Assembly (NCBI RefSeq): GCF_051014685.1
Contig: NC_135055.1
Location: 11,210,001-11,274,000, forward strand
DNA length: 64,000 nt
Direction of reading: 5' to 3'
Origin: Ptiloglossa arizonensis
Lineage: Eukaryota; Arthropoda; Insecta; Hymenoptera; Colletidae
The translations under genes were made by a program, and so were the position numbers. Positions 12,101-23,731 of this stretch are shown here, in pieces. Numbering within the stretch: the first letter of the stretch is position 1; every line of letters begins with the position of its first letter. The notes below the pieces were generated by a model, which did no database searches, was not told where the DNA came from, and was given only the letters and a program-made list of their open reading frames with translations.

Positions 12101-13688
12101 CACACTAACAACTTTATCGTGCCCTTGTTGCATTGCCACAGCAAGAGGTGTAAATCCATCCTAAAATATTATTAAATAGGTTACATTACATCAAATATAT
12201 AAAATATAATACAAATATCATGTTTATATATAAATAATGCAAATGTATTTACATCAAACTACACGAATAACTGGTTTACTTTCAGAGGTAGAAGTAATTG
12301 TTTTAAAAGTTATTTCGAGAGAATGTCACGTGATCTAATAAAAGTGGAAACCTCAAAAGTACATTAAAGTTATAACTATTTTTTAATGATACGATATATT
12401 TTTTTATTTGTCTCTTAATATAAACTTTTAATACAAGTACAATGATCTGAAATTCAAGGTTATTGAAAATCAACTAGAAAACCTATTTATAGAGAAGAAA
12501 GATTTCCTGATCAAATCTTTGTAATACATTTTTTTTAAAACATAGTTAAGATCACTCGTTATTAAGAACAGAAAACGTGGATAAAAAATAACTAGTCCAA
12601 TCCAAGAATAGAATGAAATTGATACTAAATAGTATCAACAAAGTAGAGCAAAACGACTCGAACACGAGTGATATCGATCAATGAAGTATTTGGTGGTTAT
12701 ATACTTCATTCTTACCACATAATTTTCAAAATTATCTACAATTCTACAAATGGGAACTAAAACAAGTCAAGACGACGAAATGCTTTCGATCAAGTTTTAT
12801 TTACAGATAACCATGCATTGATTAATCTTCGAAAGTGAAACAATCCAGGTTGACTAACAATAAAAAAGTAGATAATAAATAGAATACTAAATAGCCATAA
12901 ATATGCACAATTTATAACAGAAATTTTGCCAATAATAATTTCAACTGAATTTATATTGTATTGATCAGGTATATAGAAATACAATCTTCCCTAAAAAAAC
13001 GGTCGAATAAAAATTGCTATCCGTAGCAGTAAAAAAATTCTTTAGATGGTCGGTTTTAAATTCTGCTATTTACTGTAATCGACAAATGTACCAATAAACA
13101 AGTTAACCAAATTTGAATATTTACCTCTGTTGCAAGGCTCTGATTAGCTTCATTACTAAGTAACAATTTCACCACTTCATCTTGATTTTCTTGAGCAGCC
13201 ATATACAAAGGTGTAAAACCATTTTGTGATTGGATATTAACTGCAGCTCCATATTGTATAAGTATGCTGACTACTTCTGCTTGTCCAGCTGAAAATTTAC
13301 GAATGTAACAAATTTTGTTCAATATTATTGATATATATATACTATACTCACCCAACGAAGCTATGTGCAACGCAGTATTTCCTTTTCTCGTAGCCGCATC
13401 GACTTTAGCACCCCTTTTCAATAATTCTGTTACTATTTCGACGTGACCATCTTTCGATGCTAAATGTAAAGCATTTAAACCATTCTAAAATACAATACAG
13501 TAATATTGAACAATCGAATGCGAAGCCCAATAAATCCTAACAACATGGAATGGATATTAAATTTTGTACATTGCTTCGATACTTACCGAATTAGCTGTAT
13601 TAATATCCAAATCAGTATCGAGGAATTCGATCACCCTTTCAAGGTTTCCAGACCGAACAGCGCGAAGAAATGCTGTCGTATCGTCAGC
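109..13688 (-). CDS. Ank2: Ankyrin (ankyrin-2-like membrane-cytoskeleton adaptor), N-terminal repeat region, partial
   Basis: Ankyrins tether membrane proteins to the spectrin cytoskeleton. The minus-strand exons, in coding order, are 13587-13688, 13352-13484, 13125-13288, 12005-12160, 11742-11870, 11475-11672, 10651-10947, 7018-7215, 4395-4541, 1262-1411, 780-920 and 109-264. Each is flanked by AG and GT, and they join into 657 open codons made almost wholly of ~33-residue ankyrin repeats with the TPLHIAA core (about 20 repeats; animal ankyrins have 24). The first exon begins [10 protein letters not shown], the usual entry to repeat 1, and the repeats run in canonical ankyrin order. All junctions are phase 0 except one phase-1 junction, SLA/GQ, across a 63-base intron. 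The start codon exon was not identified. The remaining repeats, ZU5, UPA and death domains lie beyond position 1. Insects have two paralogues (Ank, Ank2); my choice of Ank2 is tentative, the family is certain. Confidence 0.9.
265..4394. other. Ankyrin introns between exons 780-920, 1262-1411 and 4395-4541
   Basis: Apart from the two exons at 780-920 and 1262-1411, this stretch is AT-rich intron. The 3-kb intron 1412-4394 has no exon-like open segment with matching splice sites that I could find. A small GC-richer patch at 2070-2160 carries a 7-base inverted pair (GGGTCCT and AGGACCC) of unknown meaning. Confidence 0.6.
4652..4805 (+). repeat. tRNA-derived SINE-like element, copy 1
   Basis: This copy starts TGTAAGCGGCAGCCA, continues with a TATGAGACTTGGGAGAA-type segment, and then has a tRNA-like part with an A-box-like TCTGGATA and a B-box-like GTTTGAATTCTG, ending in a pyrimidine-rich tail. 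It lines up along its whole length with the reverse-strand copy at 9515-9669. The split-promoter layout is that of a RNA polymerase III SINE. It lies in an ankyrin intron in the orientation opposite to the gene. Confidence 0.6.
4921..4955 (+). repeat. SINE-like element, head fragment
   Basis: A short fragment matches the head of the copy at 4652: TGTAAGCAGCAGC followed by GAGACTTAAG at the same spacing. The tRNA-like part is missing or too decayed to see. Confidence 0.4.
5844..5954 (+). repeat. SINE-like element, tRNA-like part only
   Basis: This has GGAGAAGGAATCGTCGTCTGG, then a B-box-like GAGTTCGAATACTTG and a tail GGTCGACCAATTCTTTG, matching the middle and end of the copies at 4652 and 9515. 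The head is not recognisable. Confidence 0.45.
6077..6288. repeat. Long fold-back hairpin (about 94-base arms, 23-base loop)
   Basis: Left arm 6077-6170 and right arm 6194-6288 are near reverse complements. Both contain AAACAAGCAAGA and ATAAAAAATTAATTAAACGTCAA; the innermost 23 bases pair perfectly and the full arms match at roughly 85 percent by eye. The loop is 6171-6193. It lies in an ankyrin intron between SINE-like copies. No coding potential or terminal target duplication was recognised, so it may be a fold-back MITE or a locally formed palindrome. Confidence 0.8.
6462..6530 (+). repeat. SINE-like element, 5' fragment
   Basis: AAGACATAGGAGAAAAGGAATC followed by GACTGGATAGTTCAACACG resembles the middle section and A-box region of the SINE-like copies at 4652 and 9515. 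The B-box half is not visible. Confidence 0.4.
8540..8813 (+). other. CpG-rich patch ending in a plus-strand splice donor; candidate nested or antisense transcript start
   Basis: This stretch is clearly richer in G, C and CpG than its surroundings. It carries two copies of GCGGTAGTACG (about 8642 and 8761) and ends at AACAG/GTAAGA, a strong donor on the strand opposite to ankyrin. An open stretch at 8350-8703 overlaps it but has no recognisable domain. A promoter plus noncoding first exon of a nested transcript is one reading; a GC-rich repeat remnant is another. Confidence 0.25.
9515..9669 (-). repeat. tRNA-derived SINE-like element, copy 2 (best preserved promoter boxes)
   Basis: Read on the minus strand it starts TGTAAGCGGCAGCCA, then TATGAGACTTAGGG, then a tRNA-like unit with A box TGGATTGCTCAGTG and B box GGGTTCAAATTC at tRNA spacing, ending in TTTCTTTTCTTC. 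It is the clearest member of the family in this window and aligns with 4652-4805. On the plus strand it produces a spurious open reading frame. Confidence 0.65.
9745..9776 (+). mobile_element. Tc1/mariner-type terminal-repeat-like end
   Basis: TACAGTGGCTCACTAAAGTG followed by GTCGTACGC has the form of terminal inverted repeats of Tc1-like elements. The matching opposite end was not found within the intron, and no transposase fragment adjoins it, so this is at best one end of a decayed element. Confidence 0.3.
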
Positions 13689-15299
13689 CTAAGTGTAAAA
13701 CAAAAAATCAGTATTAAATACAGTTTAAAATTGATCTTATCATTATTTAATAGTATAATGTTTGCGTATCAATGAATAATGTAATTATTAATCATATATT
13801 TAATTTTTCTAAGCCCCTTTTTATAACATTCGTTTGATTCGAGTTTTGATTTGGTTCGTGTATTCGATTATTTTTCGTACAAATACTTTTGAAGATTTCT
13901 AAAAATATGGACATCTGATGGAACGATAATCAATGATTATATTGGATGATTTATAATTACAGAAATGCAGATTTGTAATTTTCATAACGTTTCCTTTGCA
14001 ATGAAAATGTCACGGTATCGTGATGAAACAAAATTGCAAACCAACGATTCACATTTTTCTTCCAATAGAAATTTTAAACAGTGTGATTGCTTACAAGGAA
14101 CATCCTTAGTTATTATTGGGTCATCAGGTATCAGTTTATAATGAACGATTCCTTCTGTTTCCCACCAAACAGACAATCAAACTTTCTTGCGTAGTCCTTA
14201 TTTCAATTGTAACACCGAGGTTACTTTATATAACTAACCCGTTGCCTTTAACATTTCAGATTACTATACAATTTCTGTTTCGAAGGAGCTTGCACTCATT
14301 TTTTGCTCACGGTAAATGCTATACCTATTATTCATACATGCAAGTCTTTTCAATATTTTTCAAACGATGATGAATTATAGAATGAGTTCAGTTTAGTTTC
14401 TATGGCAGATCTTCAACAATTATAATAGGAATTTATTTAACCGTTGTTCGTCAAATTTATTCATTTAATTCTACAAGTCTCGTGACAAGAAGCTCTACTT
14501 CCTTGACCGACATCTTCTAAACCGTCTTTAACGTGTACGTTTCTCATCGCTACAATTGCCTTACTTTTTTTAACTGGTACATAACACACTGAATGTGCTC
14601 TTTAGACTAGTATCTATATCGAATTGATAGATATAGTTTCATTACTTGAAGTCACAAGCTATGGAAAAATTTGACCATTTCTAGATTGATTTAATAGTTT
14701 CAAGAAATTGAAAAAAACGTATAAAATTATTCCAACTTTAGTCTTACGGAACAAACTCAAATCCAAAATAATATAGCATAGATAAAAAAGAATATAGCAC
14801 AATTTTACGTATATTTTTTTTTACTTGTACTGTGATTTAGTAAAGAGTTATCAATTTTGGAATATAATTGTCGAGAGAGTACGATAGTGTCTTTTAACGA
14901 ATTATTATTCAAAACGTCTTTGAAAAAGTATATTTAATTTTAAAAATGATCTATTTTTGCTCCCGTTGATACTAGAATTTCCCCATAAAGTATTTAACGA
15001 AATTATAAGCACGTCTTAGATATTAAATTGTATATATCACTGGTAAACAACGTATACATATATATCAGTGAAATAATATATAATTACGACACTTACATAC
15101 ATACGGATATTAGCATTTTGTACACAAATCTAAGAATCTATTAGTATACGAAGGGCACGTAATCATAAAAGAATATCAATAAAACTCTTTTACTCTCGTA
15201 CAACCTTCTGATACTATTTTTAAAGCGCGTAAAAGATGATAATAATGATAAATCGTATTTAAGTTAGAATATCATGAAAAAGCATAGCTGACATTTAGT

Positions 15300-16400
15300 T
15301 AAAAGAGATACGGTCAATTCAAATCTTATACTTTGCGGTGACCTTTATCCAATCCGCAGCCCTAATTTCTTGTGTCATAAATTTCGTTCCCCCGAATCGT
15401 AAACCTTTCGTGGGCACCTCCTTTTTAATAACAGCCTTCGGGAACAATATCGATATAGCATTCACACGCCAGCAACCAGCTCACGAAACCTACATTTCTA
15501 CGTATACGCTTTTTTTTTTATAATTGTACAATTTATCTCATCCCACGACTCCTTTTTTTTTTACTTTATCGAATACGTAGTTATCGGGCAGACTTCTAAA
15601 ACTTTTACTTTCCCCGTACGTTTGCCCGTTCGCGTAAAAAGGAAAGTTTGCGTAATAACGAGATAACGTTCGAGCCGTTCAGTTTGGTATATTTTAAATG
15701 AAAAGACGGAATTATTTCGATGTACCACTCGCGGAAGTTCACACCCTTCGATCGGTCGAGAGAGGCGAAGAATACCGGCAACATTCCGGCAGTTCCGTTC
15801 GTGTAAAATATATAGAACCATACCTGGCTAGTATTGCCCGTAACCATTGTGCTTTACAGGAGATTAGACACTTATCCTCCTAATTCTTTCACCTGTCCAG
15901 TGACTGCCGGACACGAAAGTTCTTTTTTTCGGCACACGTTAAATCACCATTCATGCGCTTCTGGGGTAACGCTAAAAGCAAACAGGAATATAGGAGTCGC
16001 CCCGTATGCTGACTAAGGCGCAGAATCGAGCGGCAACGATTACGGGAAAAACAGGGGTTGCATCGTTGCCTTTCTCACCCTTGTTATACCTGTCCTTGTT
16101 TTCCTCGTACCAAGTTATACGGTTTATCATTCTTTGCGATCGCAATGCGCAAGCGCCTATCAAACTTGGCGATACATTCTTCGTTCGTTCCTCCTCTGTC
16201 ACCCTCTTTCTCAACACGACAGTCCACATAATATTAACCGAGTTTTACCGTGCGCGAATTATCAACCGAGCAAAGATCACCACGATTAATTATAATACGA
16301 AAGGATTAATAACGATTACAAGGGAACGAAGTATAATAAGAGAAAACTTTCCAGCGCCGTTTGAGAAACTAGTTCATATCCGTTTTATTTTAAAACAAAA
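15300..16400. promoter_or_regulatory. CpG-rich region, candidate promoter/5'UTR of ankyrin
   Basis: Base composition here shifts to more G, C and CpG than the surrounding AT-rich DNA, with overlapping short openings on both strands. Such patches in this window otherwise coincide with the presumed 5' ends of genes (near 33.0, 34.5 and 45.7 kb). The link to ankyrin rests on position and orientation only. Confidence 0.3.
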
Positions 16401-19400
16401 CGTATTTACATTCAACTAAATCCTGTTATACAGTTTATGTAAATTAACGGCATGCAAAATTCATTGAATCCATTTAACTGATATCCTTGAAGTGTATCCG
16501 AAAGGAGGCATATGAAGTGATTCGTGTGCTGCATAACAATGATAAGGAAACAGTAAAATTTGAATCTGTTCCACGTACACGACAAACTTAAATCAATGTG
16601 GAACTTTTAACAATAATTATTACACTCTTCGAAACGATATACCGTATTATATTCTCATTCGAGGAGTATGTACCATCTATGTACGTACGTTGTATAAATG
16701 TTTATTGTATCGGAGGAAGATTCATTTGAATATTACTTTTGGTTATAATTCCCTTTGCTGTTAAAAAGCGAAGAATTGCAAAAGATAAAAGCTGAATCCT
16801 CGAGTAGAGAAAATGAGGCAGGATGACTTTTATCGAGCCATTATTCTTAAAAATCGTGAATTTTATAGTAATTATTAAGTAACTTCCTACTTTGTTTCGC
16901 GTATACTGTAAATTTAAATATTAATACTACTGTATAACTGTACAATACTAATACAGTGTACAAAATGTTCCAGAAAAATATGGCTAAATTTTGGAAACGT
17001 ATTCTGTTCACCTTAAGAATGGGAAAAGGTCATACTATTGTACATCTAGAAACACTTCTTCTTCGAATTATAAACACTACTTCTCTGCGATAAAATTTTA
17101 TAAAATGTTATCGTTTTCTGTATCGGTGATAAATAATGAGAATGCTTGTGATCGAATTAATCGAAAAGTAAAAAAAAACAGTAGAAAGAAGAACAAAAAG
17201 AAGAACAATATTCGCCGTAAGATCAAACCTCTATAAACTTTTCAAGCATTATCACAGAATTCTACTGCAAACAAAACAGCATTTATAACTCGGAAAGAAA
17301 GTGTCTCTAAACATGTGACCTCTTTTTATCTTCTGGCTGAGAGAAAATAAACTCCTAAAGTGGGGACACTTGAACTTGTCTAGAAACCCTTTAAATTAGC
17401 AGAAACAGATACGAGCTGGCATTTAAAAAAATATGGAAAACTCTTTTTTCCTACGAAAAGAAATTATTTCTCAAAGAAATTACCTTTGCACGTTATTCGA
17501 CTTTTTATAACACCACCCAATTTTTGTATTGAATAATTATTCTTATTTTTAAAGACACAATGGCCCTATTACATCGATTTATACAGGATGAGCATAACAA
17601 TTGAACATTTTTAAAAATATTAAACGAAATTTAAATGTTCAAAGGGCCCACTCTATGCCTCAATTTGCTTTCTGTATACGATGTCAAGATGATTTCAAGA
17701 TCGCAAAGTTTTTTTTTAACGGAACTACAGGTTTTTTAATATACATAAGTGTGTATATATACATATACATAATATACGGATGTTTTAATATACACAGTCA
17801 CTCAAGGTCAATCAAGATCGCAGATAAGAATTTAACTCTTTCGGACCTGATAGTAACGTATCTACAAAGAACATTTAAAAAATTCATGACTTTCCGATAA
17901 ATAGTGTTTTAATTACTCATCCCATTATGGGATGCCATTATAAACATTCAACTATTTTATGAAAATAAGTTAATTTCTAAAATGATCCGTCAGCTGATCT
18001 TTGTTTGGCAACTGGTCTCAATGAAACTAAGACTGCCAAGGAAAAAAGTGTTTCATCACGATACTTCACTGACTCACACGTGAGCAGGTGCGATAGACAA
18101 AATTTACGAAATTGATAATCGTTTGGTATTACACGTTTTATTCCGACTGATATGGTTCTATCAGATTTTCGGCTATTCTTTAAAGTGAATAAATTCCTGA
18201 GTTTGACGTAAATATTTTTCTAATTGTGAAATGATAGATGCAGCGGAAAGCTATTTTCTGAATCACAATAAATTTAATTATAAAGAGAATATAACGACGT
18301 TGCAGCATTATGATACATGGCATATACTAAACAATAAGGAAAAGAAAATGAAAAATAATTTTTGTCTATGCGAGGCCGCGAAGTTTTCAAACACCTCTCG
18401 TATGCACGTGTACATGATATTTTGAAATCGACATTTTTTTTGTATAATCTGTATTTACCCACGTATGTTATATAAACATCTGTACCTGTAAAACTATGCA
18501 ATGATCGTTTCCAATGTACCGTACATTTACAATTTGTTCAACACTATTTAAAAAAATGATCAGATAACGAAACCCGACCGAAAACCGCATCTAAATTCTA
18601 GGTCCGAAAGTGTTAATAATAGAACTTAAAAAGTATTCCAGTTCATGCATTTATAATCGTAGTAGTATACTATTCTTTGAAATTCTTCCACATTAGTATA
18701 GTAAGATTTTTAATCTTGAATCTACAATGCATTATTTTAATTTAAAAATATTAACTGTTCGTAAAATACTCTTATAAAATAATTGTTCGTCTTTGATGGC
18801 GTCAAGTGTACAGTATACTATATACTGTGTAGTATGCAATTTATGGAATTAAATCCTAACATCGTATGAATAATTTTTAGACATAACTTAATTTATCACC
18901 ATATTAATAATATTATTAATGCAATATACAATTCCATGTATGTTTCGCATCACAAAAAGCATATACAGAAGTAATATAAATAAGGCTGTAATTAAATTTT
19001 GATTATGACGGGTTAAAGAGAATTCTAAAGTGCAGTGAATAAGTAACCATTTATTAGTGTTATTACATTTATAATAAAGCAGTATATGTTTTAAATAAAG
19101 AACATATCTGATAATTTTTTAAGGTAACAGTTCTCGAGATTTTAAATTATTCATATTATTTTAAACGGATCTATATATTTTTATTAACACAGTGTTATGA
19201 CTGACATAAATGCTAATCCAACGACCTATTTCAATTGGTATTCTATTTTCGCAAACTATGTATAAAGTTTTTGTCTTTTCACTTATGTACAATTAAGTAT
19301 ATTTATACGTAAATATAAATGTTTTTTTTTTATTTGACTTAGTATTACATGTGGGTTTTATTTAATAAAATAATATATTAATTATGTTGTCTTTCTGAAA

Positions 19401-20917
19401 ATAATTATGAACCTCTTAAGTACTGGCATAAATACTACTATAATTTAAAAAATGACATACTATATTATCTTATTAGATAAATTGTTTAACTTTTTTCAAA
19501 ACAAATCAATCAATGTTTCTTTGGTATAGCGTTTTATGTAAAAATATAAACGTTCAGATTCTATTATTTTAGAACTTAAACCATATTGAGAAATAATGTG
19601 CTTTATTATTTGTTTGGAATTATTTCTACAGTAATTTATTTAGAAAATTGAAATAATTATTTAATTTGATGTACAATGGAATCTGAATAAATGTTTAAAC
19701 CGTTTAAAGTAAATTACGGTATTTAAGCTCAAACACAAATGTGTAAAACATTCTTTGGTGATGTTATTTTGCACACATTGTTACCTGGAGCCTAATGATC
19801 GGTGCAAATGCTTCCTCTGTCGTCATTCCCAAATAATAAACTGTGTATTTCGTTTGACAGACTTTACGTATACGTATATGTATTTTCTACGCTCCATACT
19901 GAAAACGTAGGTCAGATGTTATTTATAGCATTATGTTTTATTCTCATGCACGCTTTTGTAATGCATCCGTTTTAGTAATTTGCATATACATATTTTATTT
20001 AAATCCTCAAATTGTACTTGACAATATTTAATTTTTTGTTTAATGTGATCACATTGTCATTTCTTAAATTGTTTATTAATTGCGTATTGAATGCGTAGAA
20101 CGTTCATTCTGTATATAATGAATAAGATCGCAAAAATATAAAATAAGATAATTTAACTTACTGTTCTTGTTCTTTTTTCATTCATTTTTATTTTTTGTAT
20201 CTATACATATAACATTGTAAATTTTAGTTACTAAATAAATTTTTTCTTAGTATTACTGTACTATTGAAGGATTCTATTTAAAATAAAACTTAAGCTTCTA
20301 CTTTGGCTATTACGTAGAGAGACATTCATACATGAAATATATTTAACATACAAATATAACATTTTAATAAGTTATCATAGATTATAGTTTATTTTTACTC
20401 TTCTTTTGAAGTGAAAAAAATCGAAATACATAAAGTACCAGAAACAGTGAATTAAGATTGTAATCGAATGGGAAGAAAATAAGAAAAACAGTTACATAAT
20501 AATAGGAAAATAATCGCAAAATAAGACAAAATTATTCTGTATTTTACTCTTTTCAAGTATAAATAAAATATGTGCACTATTTATACACATATATCTGGAT
20601 ATACATGAAATTTACTGAATGATATGTCATACAATTTTTAAGATGCTATTATTGAAAAAGTTTATTAATTTCTAATAGATATTAACTTTGTTATGATAAT
20701 AACAATTGTAAAAAAAACTTAATTCGATATTGTGAATGGAATGATATGATTATTGTTTTATAGTAGCTTGCGAAAATTCTTAATTTCAATGACTACTCCT
20801 TTGCTCCTTACTTCTTGTAATCTTAATATACTTCTTTCACTCTGTATAAATATAATTTCAATTGAATTAGGAATATTACTTTTAATGTACAATTAATAAT
20901 TGATATTAATAAAACTG

Positions 20918-21006
20918 CACTATCTATATTACAAATATTTACATAAACTACACTATCTATATTACAAATATTTACATAAACTACACTATGTATATTACAA
21001 ATATTT
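20918..21006. repeat. 33-base tandem repeat, about 2.7 copies
   Basis: CACTATCTATATTACAAATA recurs at 20918, 20951 and 20984 (one base different in the third copy), giving a 33-base period with the spacer TTTACATAAACTA. It ends 44 bases beyond the stop codon of the JMJD5 gene and therefore probably lies in that gene's 3'UTR. Confidence 0.85.
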
Positions 21007-21049
21007 TGAACACATTTAATAGTTTCTTAAATCAATGTTTATCTTGTAC

Positions 21050-22982
21050 TTAATTCCACCAAAAACTGATTGAGAAACTTGGAGTTAAGGCTGTTACATG
21101 ATGCCACCATTTTGGAGGAATATAAAGCATTTCTCCTGGTTTCAAGTAAGCCATCAAACCTTTAGCTTTAACAAAATTCGGCCACTTTTCATAATCTGGA
21201 TTCAAAGGATCAACTTGTGCAGTGTTACTAAGTAACCTGGTATTGTACGGATACAAAGCAGATGAATCCTTTGGATCATATAAAATAACTCTTTTATACC
21301 CAAATACCTAAAAATTAACAGAAAACAATGATATTAAGTATTTGACATTAAATACACCAAATATTTCAGAAGCTATAAATGAAAAACTTTTAATGAAAAA
21401 AAATAACATCTTTCTAAAATATAATTGTTGAAATTACCAACAAAAGTAGTATTTTAGTATGTGATACAGCATAGTAAAATATAAATTTAAAGCAAAACAA
21501 AATTCTCATACTTGACACAAAAGATTATTTTTTGGATCAAAATGCAACGGTGAAACAGTTCCACTAGGTCCAAACCAAGCGTTTATGTCTGGTGACTCCA
21601 CTTCATCATTGTCTGAAAAATTGCAGTATTCAGGTATTGTAAAATCATCTTTTAGTTGAGGAACCTAGAATTATTATTGTATATTTAATATTTGAATTCT
21701 TCTTGAGTACACTATTAATTTAATACAAAGGATAAAAGATCAGAAATGTTAGAACCTGCTCAAATAGTTGATGTTGTGCCAAATAACCAACTTCGTTATG
21801 TTTTCCTAATATATGTTTTTGTAAAAATTCAGAAAAACTAAGAAGTTGTTGTGTCCAATCTTCATTGGTATAACGTGATCCAATTTCAATAGGTACTGTA
21901 CGATTTCCTGCTATTTTACTTAAATAATTTAAATCTTTCCATCGCTCTAAAGCTTTCCAATGTTTAATACAACCTACAGTTACACATAAGAATTGTATAA
22001 AAATAAATAATGTAGATTTACGTTACTAAATAAAACTAAATCATTTTCTGTTTAAGGATTAAGTTTAAATAATAAAAAAGCAATTATGTGATACTAATAA
22101 TATATTGGTATTGTAAATATAGTTTTATTAAACTACCACATGTTTTCTACAGTATGTACATTCATATTCATACAATACTTATGATAAAAGTAACTTTATG
22201 TAATATTTTACAAAAATATTATTGATAAATAATTAGAAAAAATTTGTTTTATATTTAATAATCCAATATAATTTAATTAATAATTTAATACAACATTAGT
22301 TTTAAATACTGTAACTATAATCAGGAAAATAAGATTACCTTTTAATAGTGCTGGAACTTTTAACATAAATATTTCTCTATAAAATAACTCCATTGATGGT
22401 TTGTTGTAATAAGTAATTTCAGTGAATCCAGGAAGTGAAGATTGGAGTAAATTTTTAGAATCAATAATCAATTCTTTTAAATTCAATGGTTCTAATAGTT
22501 CTACTACAAAAATAATACCAAAATAATAATATAAACGTGTAGTACAATAATTTAACAAATAAATTTATTATGTTAGTTGCATTTCTTTATTACAATACTT
22601 ACAAGCACAATTTAGCTTTGCTGCAATTGTTGGTAATAAAGAAGGCATATTTGGAAGTGGAGCTCCCAACAGAATACCTTTATCAATTTGTTGAACAATA
22701 ATTTTTAATAATGCCATGTTCTTTGTGATCTCATCATTGTTATATTGAATCTCTACTAATATTGTCTATAATTATAATACTCTTTTAAAATATCTTGTGT
22801 AATACATATATTAAAGAAAATAATTAATGCCTAATACCTTTAAAATAGTACACAATGAATAACAGTATCGATATTCTACTGGAACAGACTGCCAATGTCC
22901 TGAATTTAATATTTCCCATGTTTTATCCAAACATGCCTCAACTAGAATTAATGTACTTTTTACCCATTTTCTTGATAAATTC
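21050..22982 (-). CDS. JMJD5: JmjC-domain oxygenase JMJD5/KDM8
   Basis: JMJD5 is an Fe(II)/2-oxoglutarate oxygenase, described as a lysine demethylase, arginyl hydroxylase or protease, mostly nuclear. Minus-strand exons are 22838-22982, 22603-22765, 22339-22503, 21756-21973, 21512-21664 and 21050-21307. Phases agree at every junction and give 366 residues plus stop. The last two exons hold the JmjC core: [15 protein letters not shown] with the iron-binding H-x-D, GYKR in the next exon, and the distal histidine in PPKWWHHV, ending [16 protein letters not shown] upstream is also typical. The first listed exon, with [15 protein letters not shown], matches the family's helical N-terminal region, but its 5' border (acceptor GTGCAAG) and the start codon are unresolved: an in-frame TGA lies just upstream, so at least one short 5' exon is missing. 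Human JMJD5 has 416 residues. Confidence 0.88.
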
Positions 22983-23526
22983 CTTGCACAAAAATATCAA
23001 TGTCTATTACATTATTAAAATTATATTTTATGAAGAACACATACAATGACACAAACAAGTATTCTTATAAATAGGATGCTTGATTTTAACTAACAATAAT
23101 TTATAGTACAACACTAAATTGTAAATTGTTTCTATAAGAATAAATTCAAACAATTTCACTCTCATGAAATATATCTTTTATTGGAGAATAAATTATTGTG
23201 AATTGTGAAAAATATATCACAATAATATACAAAAATTAGTGGAAAATTATTTTAGTATATTCTACAATAAACAGTCTATAATTTAGTGTTATAATTAAAC
23301 AGTTATTATTGATTTAAATCAAAAGGTCACTGTGTATAAATATTTTATTCTGTTTATATGTTTAAATTCTTCTACTTTTTATTCACATTTAATAATAAAA
23401 TTACATGCAATGTGAGTAACTACAAAAAAAACATCTAAATATGATCTATAGATTTGTATATAAGAAAAACATATGTAGATTTTAGTTTCATAGTAATTTT
23501 ATAAGATAACATATAAAAACTTGTAT

Positions 23527-23670
23527 TTACATTTTATTTTCAGTGAAGCATTTTAGTTTGATTATTATTGTTGATAAATGTATTTTCATTTCTATGGGTA
23601 AATAATTCTGCGAATTTTCTACCAAATCCCATGGAATTATTTTTGCAATGAACATGCAATTACTCATTTT
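23527..23670 (-). other. Short unexplained open stretch between ALG14 and JMJD5
   Basis: After an acceptor-like CCATTTTTAG, 47 codons are open to a TAA, including AKIIPWDLVENSQNYLP. The entry phase does not fit either visible ALG14 donor. It could be a separate 3' exon, a small ORF or chance in AT-rich DNA. I do not recognise it. Confidence 0.15.
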
Positions 23671-23731
23671 CTAAAAATGGCATAGGTAATGTAATTAAAA
23701 AAATAAATTAAAAATATATATCATAATTATT

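Larger units (their letters stand above)
13689..21049. other. Upstream region of ankyrin and intergenic DNA
   Basis: I found no convincing coding exon in this 7.3-kb stretch. The start exon of ankyrin should lie here or further right. One candidate for an upstream minus-strand exon is 15893-15954, an ATG-led 20-codon opening that ends at a GTGAAA donor. It ends in phase 2, whereas the next known exon starts in phase 0, so it cannot join directly. The rest is AT-rich with no recognised RNA gene. Confidence 0.5.

Noticed and set aside
15561..16419. Overlapping openings of 60-137 codons on both strands
   Set aside because: They arise from a CpG-rich, stop-poor stretch. None shows a domain or consistent splice sites, so the region is described only as a candidate promoter.
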